Both the position numbers and the translations under genes were made by a program. Positions 35,039 through 42,766 of a DNA stretch of 53,119 nucleotides are shown here, piece by piece. The notes beneath the pieces are model-generated. The model saw only the letters and a list, made by a program, of their open reading frames with translations. It did not search any database and was not told the origin of the DNA. The DNA is from Bacteroidota bacterium (lineage in GTDB: Bacteria; Bacteroidota; Bacteroidia; Chitinophagales; Chitinophagaceae): positions 1-53,119 of the forward strand of contig JAFDXP010000012.1 in assembly GCA_018267875.1 (NCBI GenBank), in the 5' to 3' direction. Position 1 is the stretch's first letter. Each line of letters begins with the position of its first letter.

Positions 35039-35488
35039 TGAGAAAAAATTTGCTTTTAAAGTTAAACGCCTGAAAACTACAGTTTCAAAATAATCGAAGA
35101 TCACTACTATCCGAAAGTTTTTTTTCAGAAGAGAAAGTCCAAAAAGATAGAAATTTGAGTTACAACGCTTAAATAGCTATGAGTCTTTTCGCCGCACCAA
35201 AAATAACATCAAGCTGCTAATCTGTCAAACTATGTATTTAATATACATGTAGATTTTGTAGGAGTGCGTCAATCATCACAAGTCTGGTAAATACTGCCAT
35301 GAGTATAGAACCTTCGACCAATTGGTCGCGTATTTGTTCTGACAGCTTTGCAAATGCAGCACCTTAGAGGCATACGTATGGCGGTGGACAATAATGAAGG
35401 CTTTTGGATGTCCGATTCCAATTATGAGATTTTAGGCAATGTAGGCGCGGAGTGTAATATTTCTGCCAGTATCTATAACGTAGTTAAG
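35039..35488. other. Non-coding gap with one perfect 14-bp palindrome
   Basis: The gap between the DUF4256 gene and tRNA-Leu(CAG) contains the perfect palindrome CGACCAATTGGTCG (35315-35328). An open frame downstream of it looks mildly protein-like but runs into the tRNA. No promoter or terminator of good quality is seen. It may hold a gene remnant or a regulatory dyad. Confidence 0.4.
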
Positions 35489-35572
35489 TGCCCGGGACCG
35501 GATTCGAACCAGCACACCCTTGCGAATGCTGCGACCTGAACACAGTGCGTCTACCAATTTCGCCACCCGGGC
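35489..35572 (-). tRNA. tRNA-Leu (anticodon CAG)
   Basis: The - strand gives a class II tRNA. Acceptor GCCCGGG pairs with CCCGGGC; the D-arm has GGTAGACGC; the anticodon stem CTGTG/CGCAG encloses TTCAGGT (anticodon CAG); there is a long variable arm, a T-loop GGTTCGAATCC and discriminator A. CCA is not encoded. It has a strong promoter at 35601-35632. Confidence 0.95.
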
Positions 35573-35600
35573 TATTAACTTAAAAAGAGCTAAAGGAGTG

Positions 35601-35632
35601 CAAATATAGTGGGCTGCCCTTGAATAAACAAA
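35601..35632 (-). promoter_or_regulatory. Promoter of tRNA-Leu(CAG)
   Basis: On the - strand, TTTG (35629-35632) is followed after 20 nt by TATATTTG (35601-35608), 28 nt before the tRNA 5' end. The spacing equals that of the small-RNA and tRNA-Leu(CAA) promoters. Confidence 0.65.
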
Positions 35633-35812
35633 GTTAACAACCTGAATACCGCTTTTCCATGAATTCGCTTGAATGAAAGGCGTTCAGGAATGAATCCGGC
35701 AACAAAATCTATAAACACACCTCAACCCCTGCACTAAAGTCACAGCATTTCGTTTCAAAAAGTATAAAAAGAGACGTACTGGTTTAACAACGAGGAATTA
35801 TTTACTTTTGAG

Positions 35813-35820
35813 CCTCAACT
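35813..35820 (+). promoter_or_regulatory. Probable -7 box of the E2 gene
   Basis: TACTTTTG lies 21 nt before the ATG of the dihydrolipoamide acetyltransferase gene. No good -33 TTG is seen at the expected distance. Confidence 0.4.
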
Positions 35821-35841
35821 TTTAAAGATAGAAAGTTACTT

Positions 35842-37437
35842 ATGGCCGAAGCGATACGAATGCCCTTGCTGAGCGATACGATGAAAGAAGGAGTGATAGC
35901 TGCCTGGCACAAAAAGGTAGGCGACAAAATAAAAAGTGATGATGTTCTGGCTGATGTTGAAACCGACAAAGCCACCATGGAAGTAATGCCCTATGTGGAC
36001 GGCACTTTGCTTTATGTAGGTGTTGAAAAAGGAAAGGCAGCCAAAGTAAACGACATCATCGCAATTATCGGAAAGGAAGGTGAAGACTATAGTTCGCTTT
36101 TAGACTCCAATACAACAACTTCATCTGCTGCCACAGACACACAGGCTCCCGTAGCTTCTACTGCTTCTACTACACTGCCCAAACCGGGTGATGCAACTGT
36201 GATTAGAATGCCTCTGTTGAGCGACACCATGAAAGAAGGGAAAATTGTTGCTTGGCACAAACAAATTGGCGACAAAATAAAAAGTGATGATGTGCTGGCT
36301 GATGTTGAAACCGACAAAGCCACCATGGAAGTAATGCCTTATGTGGATGGAATTTTGCTTTACGTAGGCGTAGAAACAGGAGAAGCAGCTAAGGTGAACG
36401 ATATTATTGCTATTGTAGGCAAAGCGGGTACTGATATTTCCCCATACCTAACCTCTTCTTCACAAACGTCCACTGATAACAGCACCGCAGCAGCAGCGTC
36501 CGGGGCTACCCCAGTTGTAGCAAACAACAATGCACTTAATCAAGAAGCACAAAAAGATACCGATCGGTTGAAAGCATCTCCTTTAGCCCGAAAATTGGCC
36601 TTAGATAAAGGGATTGACATCCATCAAATAAAAGGTTCCGGAGATAATGGTCGAATCATTAAACGTGATGTGGACAATTATCAACCCAATTCAACTACTG
36701 TTTCTGACACAAAATCTATTGTATCTACTCCATTTGCAACCGCAACAATTGGGCAAGAAAGATATACCGACATTCCACTAACGCAAATGCGCAAGGTAAT
36801 TGCTCAACGCTTAGCAGAAAGCAAATTCAGTGCCCCGCATTTCTATTTGCGAATGAGCGTTACGATGGATAATGCCGCTTCGGCTCGTAAAGCCATCAAT
36901 GACATTTCACCGGTGAAAGTGTCGTTTAACGATCTTATCATCAAAGCAGTAGCTATGTCCCTTCGCAAGCATCCTTCAGTCAACAGCTCATGGATGAACG
37001 ATTTTGTACGTCAAAACGAGCATGTCCATATTGGAACTGCCGTTGCCATTGAGGATGGATTAATCGTACCGGTAATCAAATTTGCAGATCAAAAATCATT
37101 AGCTCAAATTGCAGGTGAAGCAAAAAGTTTAGTTGAAAAAGCAAGAACGAAGAAGCTACAACCGCCAGAATTTACGGGTAATACATTTACCATTTCCAAC
37201 CTTGGCATGATGGATATTGATGAATTTACAGCTATCATTAATCCACCCGACAGTTGCATTCTTGCCGTTGGAAAAATAAGCCCAACACCAGTAGTTGAAG
37301 AGGGGCAAGTGGTTGTTCGTCAAATTTTAAAACTCACACTCAGTTGCGACCATCGCACGGTGGATGGTGCTGTGGGCGCTGCATTCCTGCAAACACTCAA
37401 ATCATTTCTCGAAAATCCGGTTACCATGTTGGTGTAA
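35842..37437 (+). CDS. pdhC: Pyruvate dehydrogenase complex E2, dihydrolipoamide acetyltransferase
   Basis: This 531-residue core enzyme of the pyruvate dehydrogenase complex transfers the acetyl group to CoA. Two lipoyl domains carry the lipoylated lysine in ETDKATMEV at K43 and K159. Alanine/serine/threonine-rich linkers follow each, then an E3/E1-binding domain (ASPLARKLALDKG...GRIIKRDVD) and the catalytic domain ending with DHRTVDG at 503-509, where His504 is the catalytic base. The two lipoyl domains are very similar at DNA level. E1 and E3 genes are not adjacent. A bidirectional terminator lies just after the stop. Confidence 0.92.
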   Translation: MAEAIRMPLLSDTMKEGVIAAWHKKVGDKIKSDDVLADVETDKATMEVMPYVDGTLLYVGVEKGKAAKVNDIIAIIGKEGEDYSSLLDSNTTTSSAATDTQAPVASTASTTLPKPGDATVIRMPLLSDTMKEGKIVAWHKQIGDKIKSDDVLADVETDKATMEVMPYVDGILLYVGVETGEAAKVNDIIAIVGKAGTDISPYLTSSSQTSTDNSTAAAASGATPVVANNNALNQEAQKDTDRLKASPLARKLALDKGIDIHQIKGSGDNGRIIKRDVDNYQPNSTTVSDTKSIVSTPFATATIGQERYTDIPLTQMRKVIAQRLAESKFSAPHFYLRMSVTMDNAASARKAINDISPVKVSFNDLIIKAVAMSLRKHPSVNSSWMNDFVRQNEHVHIGTAVAIEDGLIVPVIKFADQKSLAQIAGEAKSLVEKARTKKLQPPEFTGNTFTISNLGMMDIDEFTAIINPPDSCILAVGKISPTPVVEEGQVVVRQILKLTLSCDHRTVDGAVGAAFLQTLKSFLENPVTMLV

Positions 37438-37453
37438 GATAATTTCATCTTAA

Positions 37454-37496
37454 AAATATAAAAGCCAAGGGAAGATATCCGTTGGCTTTTATATTT
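37454..37496. terminator. Bidirectional terminator between pdhC and the Lgt-like gene
   Basis: AAATATAAAAGCCAA (37454-37468) is the exact reverse complement of TTGGCTTTTATATTT (37482-37496). A/T runs at both outer ends let the 15-bp stem serve both converging genes. Confidence 0.8.
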
Positions 37497-37509
37497 GTAC
37501 GCAATATCT

Positions 37510-38802
37510 TTAGATGGGATTCTTTTTTCTGCTTGCTGCCATAAAATATAGAACTATTCCAAACACAATGAGCAAAGAAGAAATAATTTCTGCCTGAGTC
37601 GGGTGCAAAAAGCCCCAATCATATTTGTAGTTAACTCGAATTTTTTCCACCAGAAACCGCTCCAGTCCATTTAATATCAAATACACGCCAGAAATTTGAA
37701 GTGCATACTTCATCTTTAAGCGCACCTTCCACAATACGAAAAATAACAATGTGCATGTAAAGGCCTCATACAAAGCCGTAGGAAAAACACTGACCGGCAA
37801 CACTGAACAATACTGTCCAAAACAATTGGCAATAGGCACACCTTCATTATTCACATTGTGTGCATAGTTCATACCAAACATCCAATCGGGCAACCATGAA
37901 GGAGCTGAACGATATAAATGTGGTATATGGTCTGCTCCGCCAAATTCAGCAATCATTCTGCCTAAAAAATTCTGATCACTATGAATAGCTTTGACAAATT
38001 CACCGGGTGCGGCATGTAGCAAACTACCATCCAATTGAGTAACATAAGCACTATTAAAAATTCCCCAATCTCCATCGCCGGCAAAGTGACAACCCAACCG
38101 CCCAATGCCGTATGCCAACATCAAGGCCGGCGCAAAACAATCAGCTAAATGAGCAATTGAAATTTGATGCTTTCTTGCATAAAAAGAAATTGCCACAGCC
38201 GCCGTAATCAACCCCCCATAATAAGTAAGCCCCGAAGATGACAATAAACTCTCAACTGGATTTCGAATAAAATCATCCCAAGTTTCAAAAGCATTAAATA
38301 CCTTGGCACCTGCTAAACCGGCTACCATCGCTATAACTACAAATTCTGTAATTCGCTGGTGTGGATAGGTAGCCACTCGATGTTCTTGCGGTTCCGGTAA
38401 TTGTGCCTTTCGTTTCTCAGCATATTTTAAATAGCCCATCAACAAAGCACCTATTATGCCTGCAATAAAATTCCCCTGCGCCGAAAAAACATAGCCCATT
38501 GGATTGGGAGCTATGTCTTGCCAATGCCCAAAAAAGCCGCCTACCTTAAAGCCTAATAAAAAACCCCAAAAGGCAGACCAACCCAACTCATTTGCACTTG
38601 CCGGCTTACCTACTACAATAGTGGAAAACGTGGGCAACAACAACCCCTTTGCTTCCTTGCCTTTAATGTCTTGCATCAACACATAAGAACCCGCCAAAAA
38701 AGCAAGTGCCACAAACAACCCAAAAGTCTTAAACAAGCTTAACCATTCAGGAACTTCTATGCCTAAAAGGCTTCGTAATAAATAATGAAAATCAGGGTAC
38801 AT
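37510..38802 (-). CDS. Prolipoprotein diacylglyceryl transferase (Lgt) homologue
   Basis: The protein has 430 residues, longer than the ~280 typical of Lgt, with about eight membrane helices. The conserved Arg of the Lgt signature is present as GRLGCHFAGDGDWG with Arg235. The position of the E. coli essential His103 (HGGL) holds Tyr195 here (YYGGL). Lgt attaches diacylglycerol to the lipobox cysteine. Whether this variant does so is unclear; a second, orthodox lgt could exist elsewhere. It faces pdhC convergently across a terminator and has a TACTTTTA box (38811-38818) 8 nt upstream of its ATG. Confidence 0.7.
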   Translation of the reverse strand: MYPDFHYLLRSLLGIEVPEWLSLFKTFGLFVALAFLAGSYVLMQDIKGKEAKGLLLPTFSTIVVGKPASANELGWSAFWGFLLGFKVGGFFGHWQDIAPNPMGYVFSAQGNFIAGIIGALLMGYLKYAEKRKAQLPEPQEHRVATYPHQRITEFVVIAMVAGLAGAKVFNAFETWDDFIRNPVESLLSSSGLTYYGGLITAAVAISFYARKHQISIAHLADCFAPALMLAYGIGRLGCHFAGDGDWGIFNSAYVTQLDGSLLHAAPGEFVKAIHSDQNFLGRMIAEFGGADHIPHLYRSAPSWLPDWMFGMNYAHNVNNEGVPIANCFGQYCSVLPVSVFPTALYEAFTCTLLFFVLWKVRLKMKYALQISGVYLILNGLERFLVEKIRVNYKYDWGFLHPTQAEIISSLLIVFGIVLYFMAASRKKNPI

Positions 38803-38871
38803 GTTATTAATAAAAGTAGAAGAAAATATTCAGTTCAATCTCAAAATTCAACAATCAAAATGGCAACTCAA

Positions 38872-39750
38872 CTAAAGCCCAGAAATAATTTCTAAAGATT
38901 TCCTAATCATCCCTTCAACAGCCTTTGCTCCATCCTTTGAAAAACTTTTTTGAATGCGATTTGCAACCACCGTATTAATGCTCAAACACTGATGCCCCAA
39001 CAAACCACCAAGCCCATAAATAGCCGATGTTTCCATTTCAAAATTCGTAACTCTATGCACACCATCTGTAAAGGTTGACAATTGATCAATTAATTTTGGA
39101 AACGCAACACCACCACGCAACACACGACCTTGTGGTCCATAAAAACCCGGACAAGTAACCGTTATTCCGGAAACATACCCATCCGTAAATTGAGTTAGTA
39201 ATTTTTGCGACCCTGTTGCCAAATAGGGTACCACCTTCGAATTTTCCAAGCCCGTGTGGCTAACAAACTTTTTCAATAATTCAACCTCTTTCTCTGATGA
39301 ATCTCTTTGATAGTAGTGCATTAAATTGTCTAAGCCAATTCCATGAGTTGAAACTACCAAACTATCAACCGGCACATCTGCTTGCAAAGATCCACAAGTT
39401 CCCATCCGTATCACATTTAGCGATTGCGGCAGTGCAAAGGGTGTTCGAGTACTAAAATCTATATTGACAAGTGCATCTAATTCGTTCAAAACTATATCAA
39501 TATTATCTGGTCCTATTCCCGTTCCTACAACAGAAATTCGCTTATTTCCTATTCGCCCTGTGTGCGTTACAAACTCTCTGTGTTGCGCTTTATGTTCTAC
39601 CGAATCAAAATATTTTGACACCTGCCCCACCCGATCCGGATCTCCTACTGTAATGATTGTATCTGCAATTTGGTGAGGTGCTAAATCAAGATGATAAATA
39701 GTTCCACGGTCGGTTAAGATCAACTCTGATTCGCCTATAGTTTGTTGCAT
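38872..39750 (-). CDS. Nucleoside phosphorylase (uridine phosphorylase-like)
   Basis: The protein has 292 residues. IITVGDPDRVGQVSKYFDS, VVGTGIGPDNIDIVLNEL and RMGTCGSLQADVPV match the PNP/UDP phosphorylase family 1, and FEMETSAIYGLGGLLGH carries the ribose-binding Glu-Met-Glu pattern. It cleaves nucleosides with phosphate to base and ribose-1-phosphate; the uridine preference is inferred from the family. ATG 39750 is chosen because the longer in-frame start would translate 52 residues of a repeat-like region. With the thymidine kinase gene next door, it suggests nucleoside salvage. Confidence 0.78.
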   Translation of the reverse strand: MQQTIGESELILTDRGTIYHLDLAPHQIADTIITVGDPDRVGQVSKYFDSVEHKAQHREFVTHTGRIGNKRISVVGTGIGPDNIDIVLNELDALVNIDFSTRTPFALPQSLNVIRMGTCGSLQADVPVDSLVVSTHGIGLDNLMHYYQRDSSEKEVELLKKFVSHTGLENSKVVPYLATGSQKLLTQFTDGYVSGITVTCPGFYGPQGRVLRGGVAFPKLIDQLSTFTDGVHRVTNFEMETSAIYGLGGLLGHQCLSINTVVANRIQKSFSKDGAKAVEGMIRKSLEIISGL

Positions 39751-39826
39751 GAATTGGGATATTTCAACCGTAAAGAAACAACATTTCAAGGAGGCAATCC
39801 GGTTAAAAATTTGTTTTCTATCTTCA

Positions 39827-39952
39827 CCCCGATTTTTTTCAAAATAAAAATTGGGGCTGCCCCTTTGGGTCGGGCTATCCGCTGCAAGTCCTCGCTCGTA
39901 CCTCACTGTGGGCTTTTCGCTACTATCCCTCAGCCATCCGACTTATCTGAAA
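39827..39952. repeat. Candidate dispersed repeat with hairpin
   Basis: A 10-bp hairpin with one G-T pair (CCCCGATTTT 39827-39836 with AAAATTGGGG 39847-39856) leads into about 95 nt of GC-rich sequence containing GGTCGGGCTATCCGCTGCAA, CCTCGCTCGTACCTC and GGGCTTTTCGCTAC. This composition is unlike both flanks and resembles a short extragenic repeat that I associate with several Bacteroidota genomes. The recollection is not a database result. It lies between udp-like and tdk genes and extends the upstream reading frame of the phosphorylase without a stop. Confidence 0.5.
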
Positions 39953-39965
39953 ATTAAAACCTTTT

Positions 39966-40532
39966 TTATGGTTTATGAAAACAAGCACGACATCTTGGTT
40001 CATACACATCTTTTTCACCTAATAAAATTTGATCTTCCACCTTTGCTCTTCGAAAAGAAAAGTTAGCAATATCACCACATTGCATACAGATTGCATGAAG
40101 CTTCGTAATGTATTCAGCTTTGGCAAGCAAAGCTGGTATAGCACCAAAAGGTTTTCCCGTAAAATCCATATCCAAACCCGCTGCTATCACCCTTATACCC
40201 TTAGCTGCCAACTGTTCTACCACATCAGATAGTGTATTATCAAAAAATTGCGCTTCATCTATACCAACGACATCCACCTCACTCGTAAGCAGCAAAATAT
40301 TATACGCATTATCTACCGGTGTAGAATGGATTCGTTTATCATCGTGAGAAACGATATCATATTCATCATAACGTTTGTCAATAGCTGGTTTAAAAATCTC
40401 CACCTTTTGATGTGCAATTTGTGCTCTTTTCAGCCGTCGGATCAATTCTTCTGTTTTTCCAGAAAACATGGATCCGCAGATTACTTCAATCCAGCCTTTG
40501 CTTTCGGGTTGTCTGTGTGGTTCAATAAACAT
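39966..40532 (-). CDS. tdk: Thymidine kinase
   Basis: This 188-residue type II thymidine kinase phosphorylates thymidine with ATP in nucleotide salvage. The P-loop GSMFSGKT lies at 20-27; GIDEAQFF is the Walker B/catalytic-base segment; zinc-binding cysteines appear as CMQC and CRAC. Length is normal (~190). It is leftward, apparently transcribed in its own unit. It neighbours a nucleoside phosphorylase, consistent with pyrimidine salvage. Confidence 0.95.
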   Translation of the reverse strand: MFIEPHRQPESKGWIEVICGSMFSGKTEELIRRLKRAQIAHQKVEIFKPAIDKRYDEYDIVSHDDKRIHSTPVDNAYNILLLTSEVDVVGIDEAQFFDNTLSDVVEQLAAKGIRVIAAGLDMDFTGKPFGAIPALLAKAEYITKLHAICMQCGDIANFSFRRAKVEDQILLGEKDVYEPRCRACFHKP

Positions 40533-40709
40533 AGCACGATATGGACATAAATATACTCAGCCAAAAACAATTTTTGATAAAATAGCTTCTGTAAAAAGTC
40601 CTTTCTGTATTAAGCTGAAATCTTTGAAAGAACGCAATAAAAGGAGAACCAGACAAGGTGTAAAGCACCCTTCAGAAAAAGAGTTGAAATACTCCTCAAA
40701 AATTCTACT

Positions 40710-42038
40710 TTACTCTACTATCAATTTTTGAGTTTGAATGCGATCCTTAAACACACAGCGCACTACATACATCCCTCTGCTCAACGAAGAAAGATCAATG
40801 TTGTAATTCGTTTGATTGTTTTGTGCTTGTGTTGAAAAAACTGTTTTACCCAAAAGGTTGACAATTTCAATTTGTTGAAGTCCGGTTCCAGCCGCTAAAG
40901 AAATAGTAACTTTTCCTGTTGAAGGATTAGGGTAAAGCAAAAAATTATTATCTGCCTTGATATTTGCTACACCGGTTGGCCAGTCGAGCAATTCGGGGTG
41001 AATTCCCAATGTATAATCTTGAGCATTTACCGGTAGTATGTTACTATGCATTCGAGCCACTTGATCGTTGGTAAACATATACAATGCTGTATCATTACTA
41101 TAATCCATATAGTTCATAAACATTATGCCCGGATAAGTAGGAGAACAAGCATCATATTTAGGAAATACGGGCACGCCACTACTTGAATTAGCTTGAGGTG
41201 GTGTATCTGCAATACCATCGTCTTGCCCACCATTATTGGGACAAAGTCCGTTGTCGTCGCCCCAAATATGTTCCAATTCAAAATAGTGCCCAACTTCGTG
41301 AGTCAATGTTCGTCCTTTATCAATGCCATTTATAAAATAGGGCGTTGTAGCTGCCGTTCGTTTACCAAAGGCACCATGGGTAATCACTACACCTAATTCT
41401 TGAGAGGGAAATGAAAACAACAAACTACGAGGAACCGTGAATCCTAAAATTGATGAACCTAAATTGATGACCCATACATTCAGATATAAAGATGGATCCC
41501 AAGCATCCAGCCCGCCCTGATTCGTATATTTTGCACCGGAGGCAGGAAAAGAATAACTGGCTGTGGTTGTCGTTCTAATTTCATAACCCGGCGTAGATGA
41601 ACCATCTGGTTTACGATGTGCTAATCCAAAATGAATTTGCGATCCGCCGGCAACCGGTTTAAAAGGTGCGGGAATGAAAGTTGTATCTGCATTCAATTTG
41701 GCATAGTCATCATTCAGCACTTGAATTTGATTATATACTCTTTCTTCAATACCCGAAATGCCACCTAAGGCTGTTTGTTGGGTTGCCGTCAGAATTATGT
41801 GAAACACTACCGGTACCGTAACAGTGCTGGTGGTTTTCATCTTTACTCCTTCCATTTCTCGTTGAAAAGCATCAGCACGTTGTTTTATTAGCTCTTCTTG
41901 TTGCTTTAACAAAAGTGCATTAGACGGATTTTGGGCAATGATAGCGTCCTTAATCATTTGTGCTCCACATTTGTCTTGTGCTTGTGTGTTCATTACTCCA
42001 CAAAGACCCAATAGGGTCATCATCATCAACTTTTTCAT
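40710..42038 (-). CDS. M43-family metalloprotease with T9SS type A tail
   Basis: The protein has 442 residues and is exported (signal MKKLMMMTLLGLCGVMNTQA). The zinc site HEVGHYFELEH spans 247-257, with His247, His251 and His257 as ligands and Glu248 as the catalytic base. The glycine usual at position 8 of HExxHxxGxxH is Glu254; other Bacteroidota M43 members often have Asn there. The Met-turn is seen in FMNYMDYS. The C-terminal YPNPSTGKVTISL is the beginning of a type A T9SS sorting domain ending in KLIVE. It is therefore a surface or secreted protease, likely processed by the PorU-type sortase. Confidence 0.85.
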   Translation of the reverse strand: MKKLMMMTLLGLCGVMNTQAQDKCGAQMIKDAIIAQNPSNALLLKQQEELIKQRADAFQREMEGVKMKTTSTVTVPVVFHIILTATQQTALGGISGIEERVYNQIQVLNDDYAKLNADTTFIPAPFKPVAGGSQIHFGLAHRKPDGSSTPGYEIRTTTTASYSFPASGAKYTNQGGLDAWDPSLYLNVWVINLGSSILGFTVPRSLLFSFPSQELGVVITHGAFGKRTAATTPYFINGIDKGRTLTHEVGHYFELEHIWGDDNGLCPNNGGQDDGIADTPPQANSSSGVPVFPKYDACSPTYPGIMFMNYMDYSNDTALYMFTNDQVARMHSNILPVNAQDYTLGIHPELLDWPTGVANIKADNNFLLYPNPSTGKVTISLAAGTGLQQIEIVNLLGKTVFSTQAQNNQTNYNIDLSSLSRGMYVVRCVFKDRIQTQKLIVE

Positions 42039-42077
42039 TTGCTACTTTCCTTTAAATGGAAATAAAAAATTCAAAAC

Positions 42078-42692
42078 CTATTTTTTCCTATTGTTTATTT
42101 CATCTCGAATGGTAATAGCGCGAACATAATCTTCTTGTTCAAGCACTTGTTGCAAAAGGGTATTCAACTCTTCAATAGAAAGACTTTTCAAATCCTTATC
42201 ACTGGTTACTTTAGATGTAGTTGAAGCACTTTTGGCTTTTTCAGCAGGTTCTGTTGGGGGATGTGTATCTTGTGTTTCGGTGAGATAAAGTCCCGCCGTA
42301 TCTAATATATTTTCGTAGGTGTAAATTCTACAGTTTGCACGAACAGCTAAAGCTAAAGCATCAGAAGTTCTGGAGTCAATTTCCACAGGTTCACCATCTA
42401 AACCTTGGCATATTAATCTAGCAAAAAATATTCCGTCCTCTAATTTATAGATCACCACTTCGTTTAAATCAATTCCAAAGGTGGTCATAAAATTAGCAAA
42501 AAGGTCGTGTGTAAGTGGTCTTGACGGTTGCATTCTTTCTAAGGCAACGGCAATTGCTTGGGCTTCAAAACCGCCTATTACGATAGGCAATCTCCTTAAA
42601 CCATTGACTTCGCCGAGAACCACAGCATAGGCATGTGTTTGGGTTATACTGTGAGATAATGCTACAATTTCCAGTTCAATCTTTTTCATCAT
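42078..42692 (-). CDS. Bifunctional nuclease family protein with C-terminal UVR-like motif
   Basis: The protein has 204 residues. The BFN/DUF151 domain covers about 1-135, with LGEVNGLRRLPIVIGGFEAQAIA and IDSRTSDALALAVRANCRIY. The C-terminal ~40 residues (LNTLLQQVLEQEDYVRAITIRDEIN) match the UVR motif found in UvrB, UvrC and Clp regulators. A low-complexity Ser/Thr/Lys-rich linker (about 140-165) joins them. BFN proteins have reported RNase/DNase activity, though their physiological role is unsettled. Two adjacent Met codons open the frame; the start may be either. It lies between the protease and parC genes, both in the same direction. Confidence 0.8.
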   Translation of the reverse strand: MMKKIELEIVALSHSITQTHAYAVVLGEVNGLRRLPIVIGGFEAQAIAVALERMQPSRPLTHDLFANFMTTFGIDLNEVVIYKLEDGIFFARLICQGLDGEPVEIDSRTSDALALAVRANCRIYTYENILDTAGLYLTETQDTHPPTEPAEKAKSASTTSKVTSDKDLKSLSIEELNTLLQQVLEQEDYVRAITIRDEINNRKK

Positions 42693-42766
42693 TGTTAGGC
42701 TCGCCGGTCAAACATATTTTGCCTTGCAAGGTACATTTTTTTTAGGTACACTTGTTTCAAAAAAAA

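Noticed and set aside
35348-35539. 63-residue open frame overlapping tRNA-Leu(CAG)
   Set aside because: The frame ends inside the tRNA on the opposite strand; the C-terminal residues are translated tRNA. At most it is a remnant.
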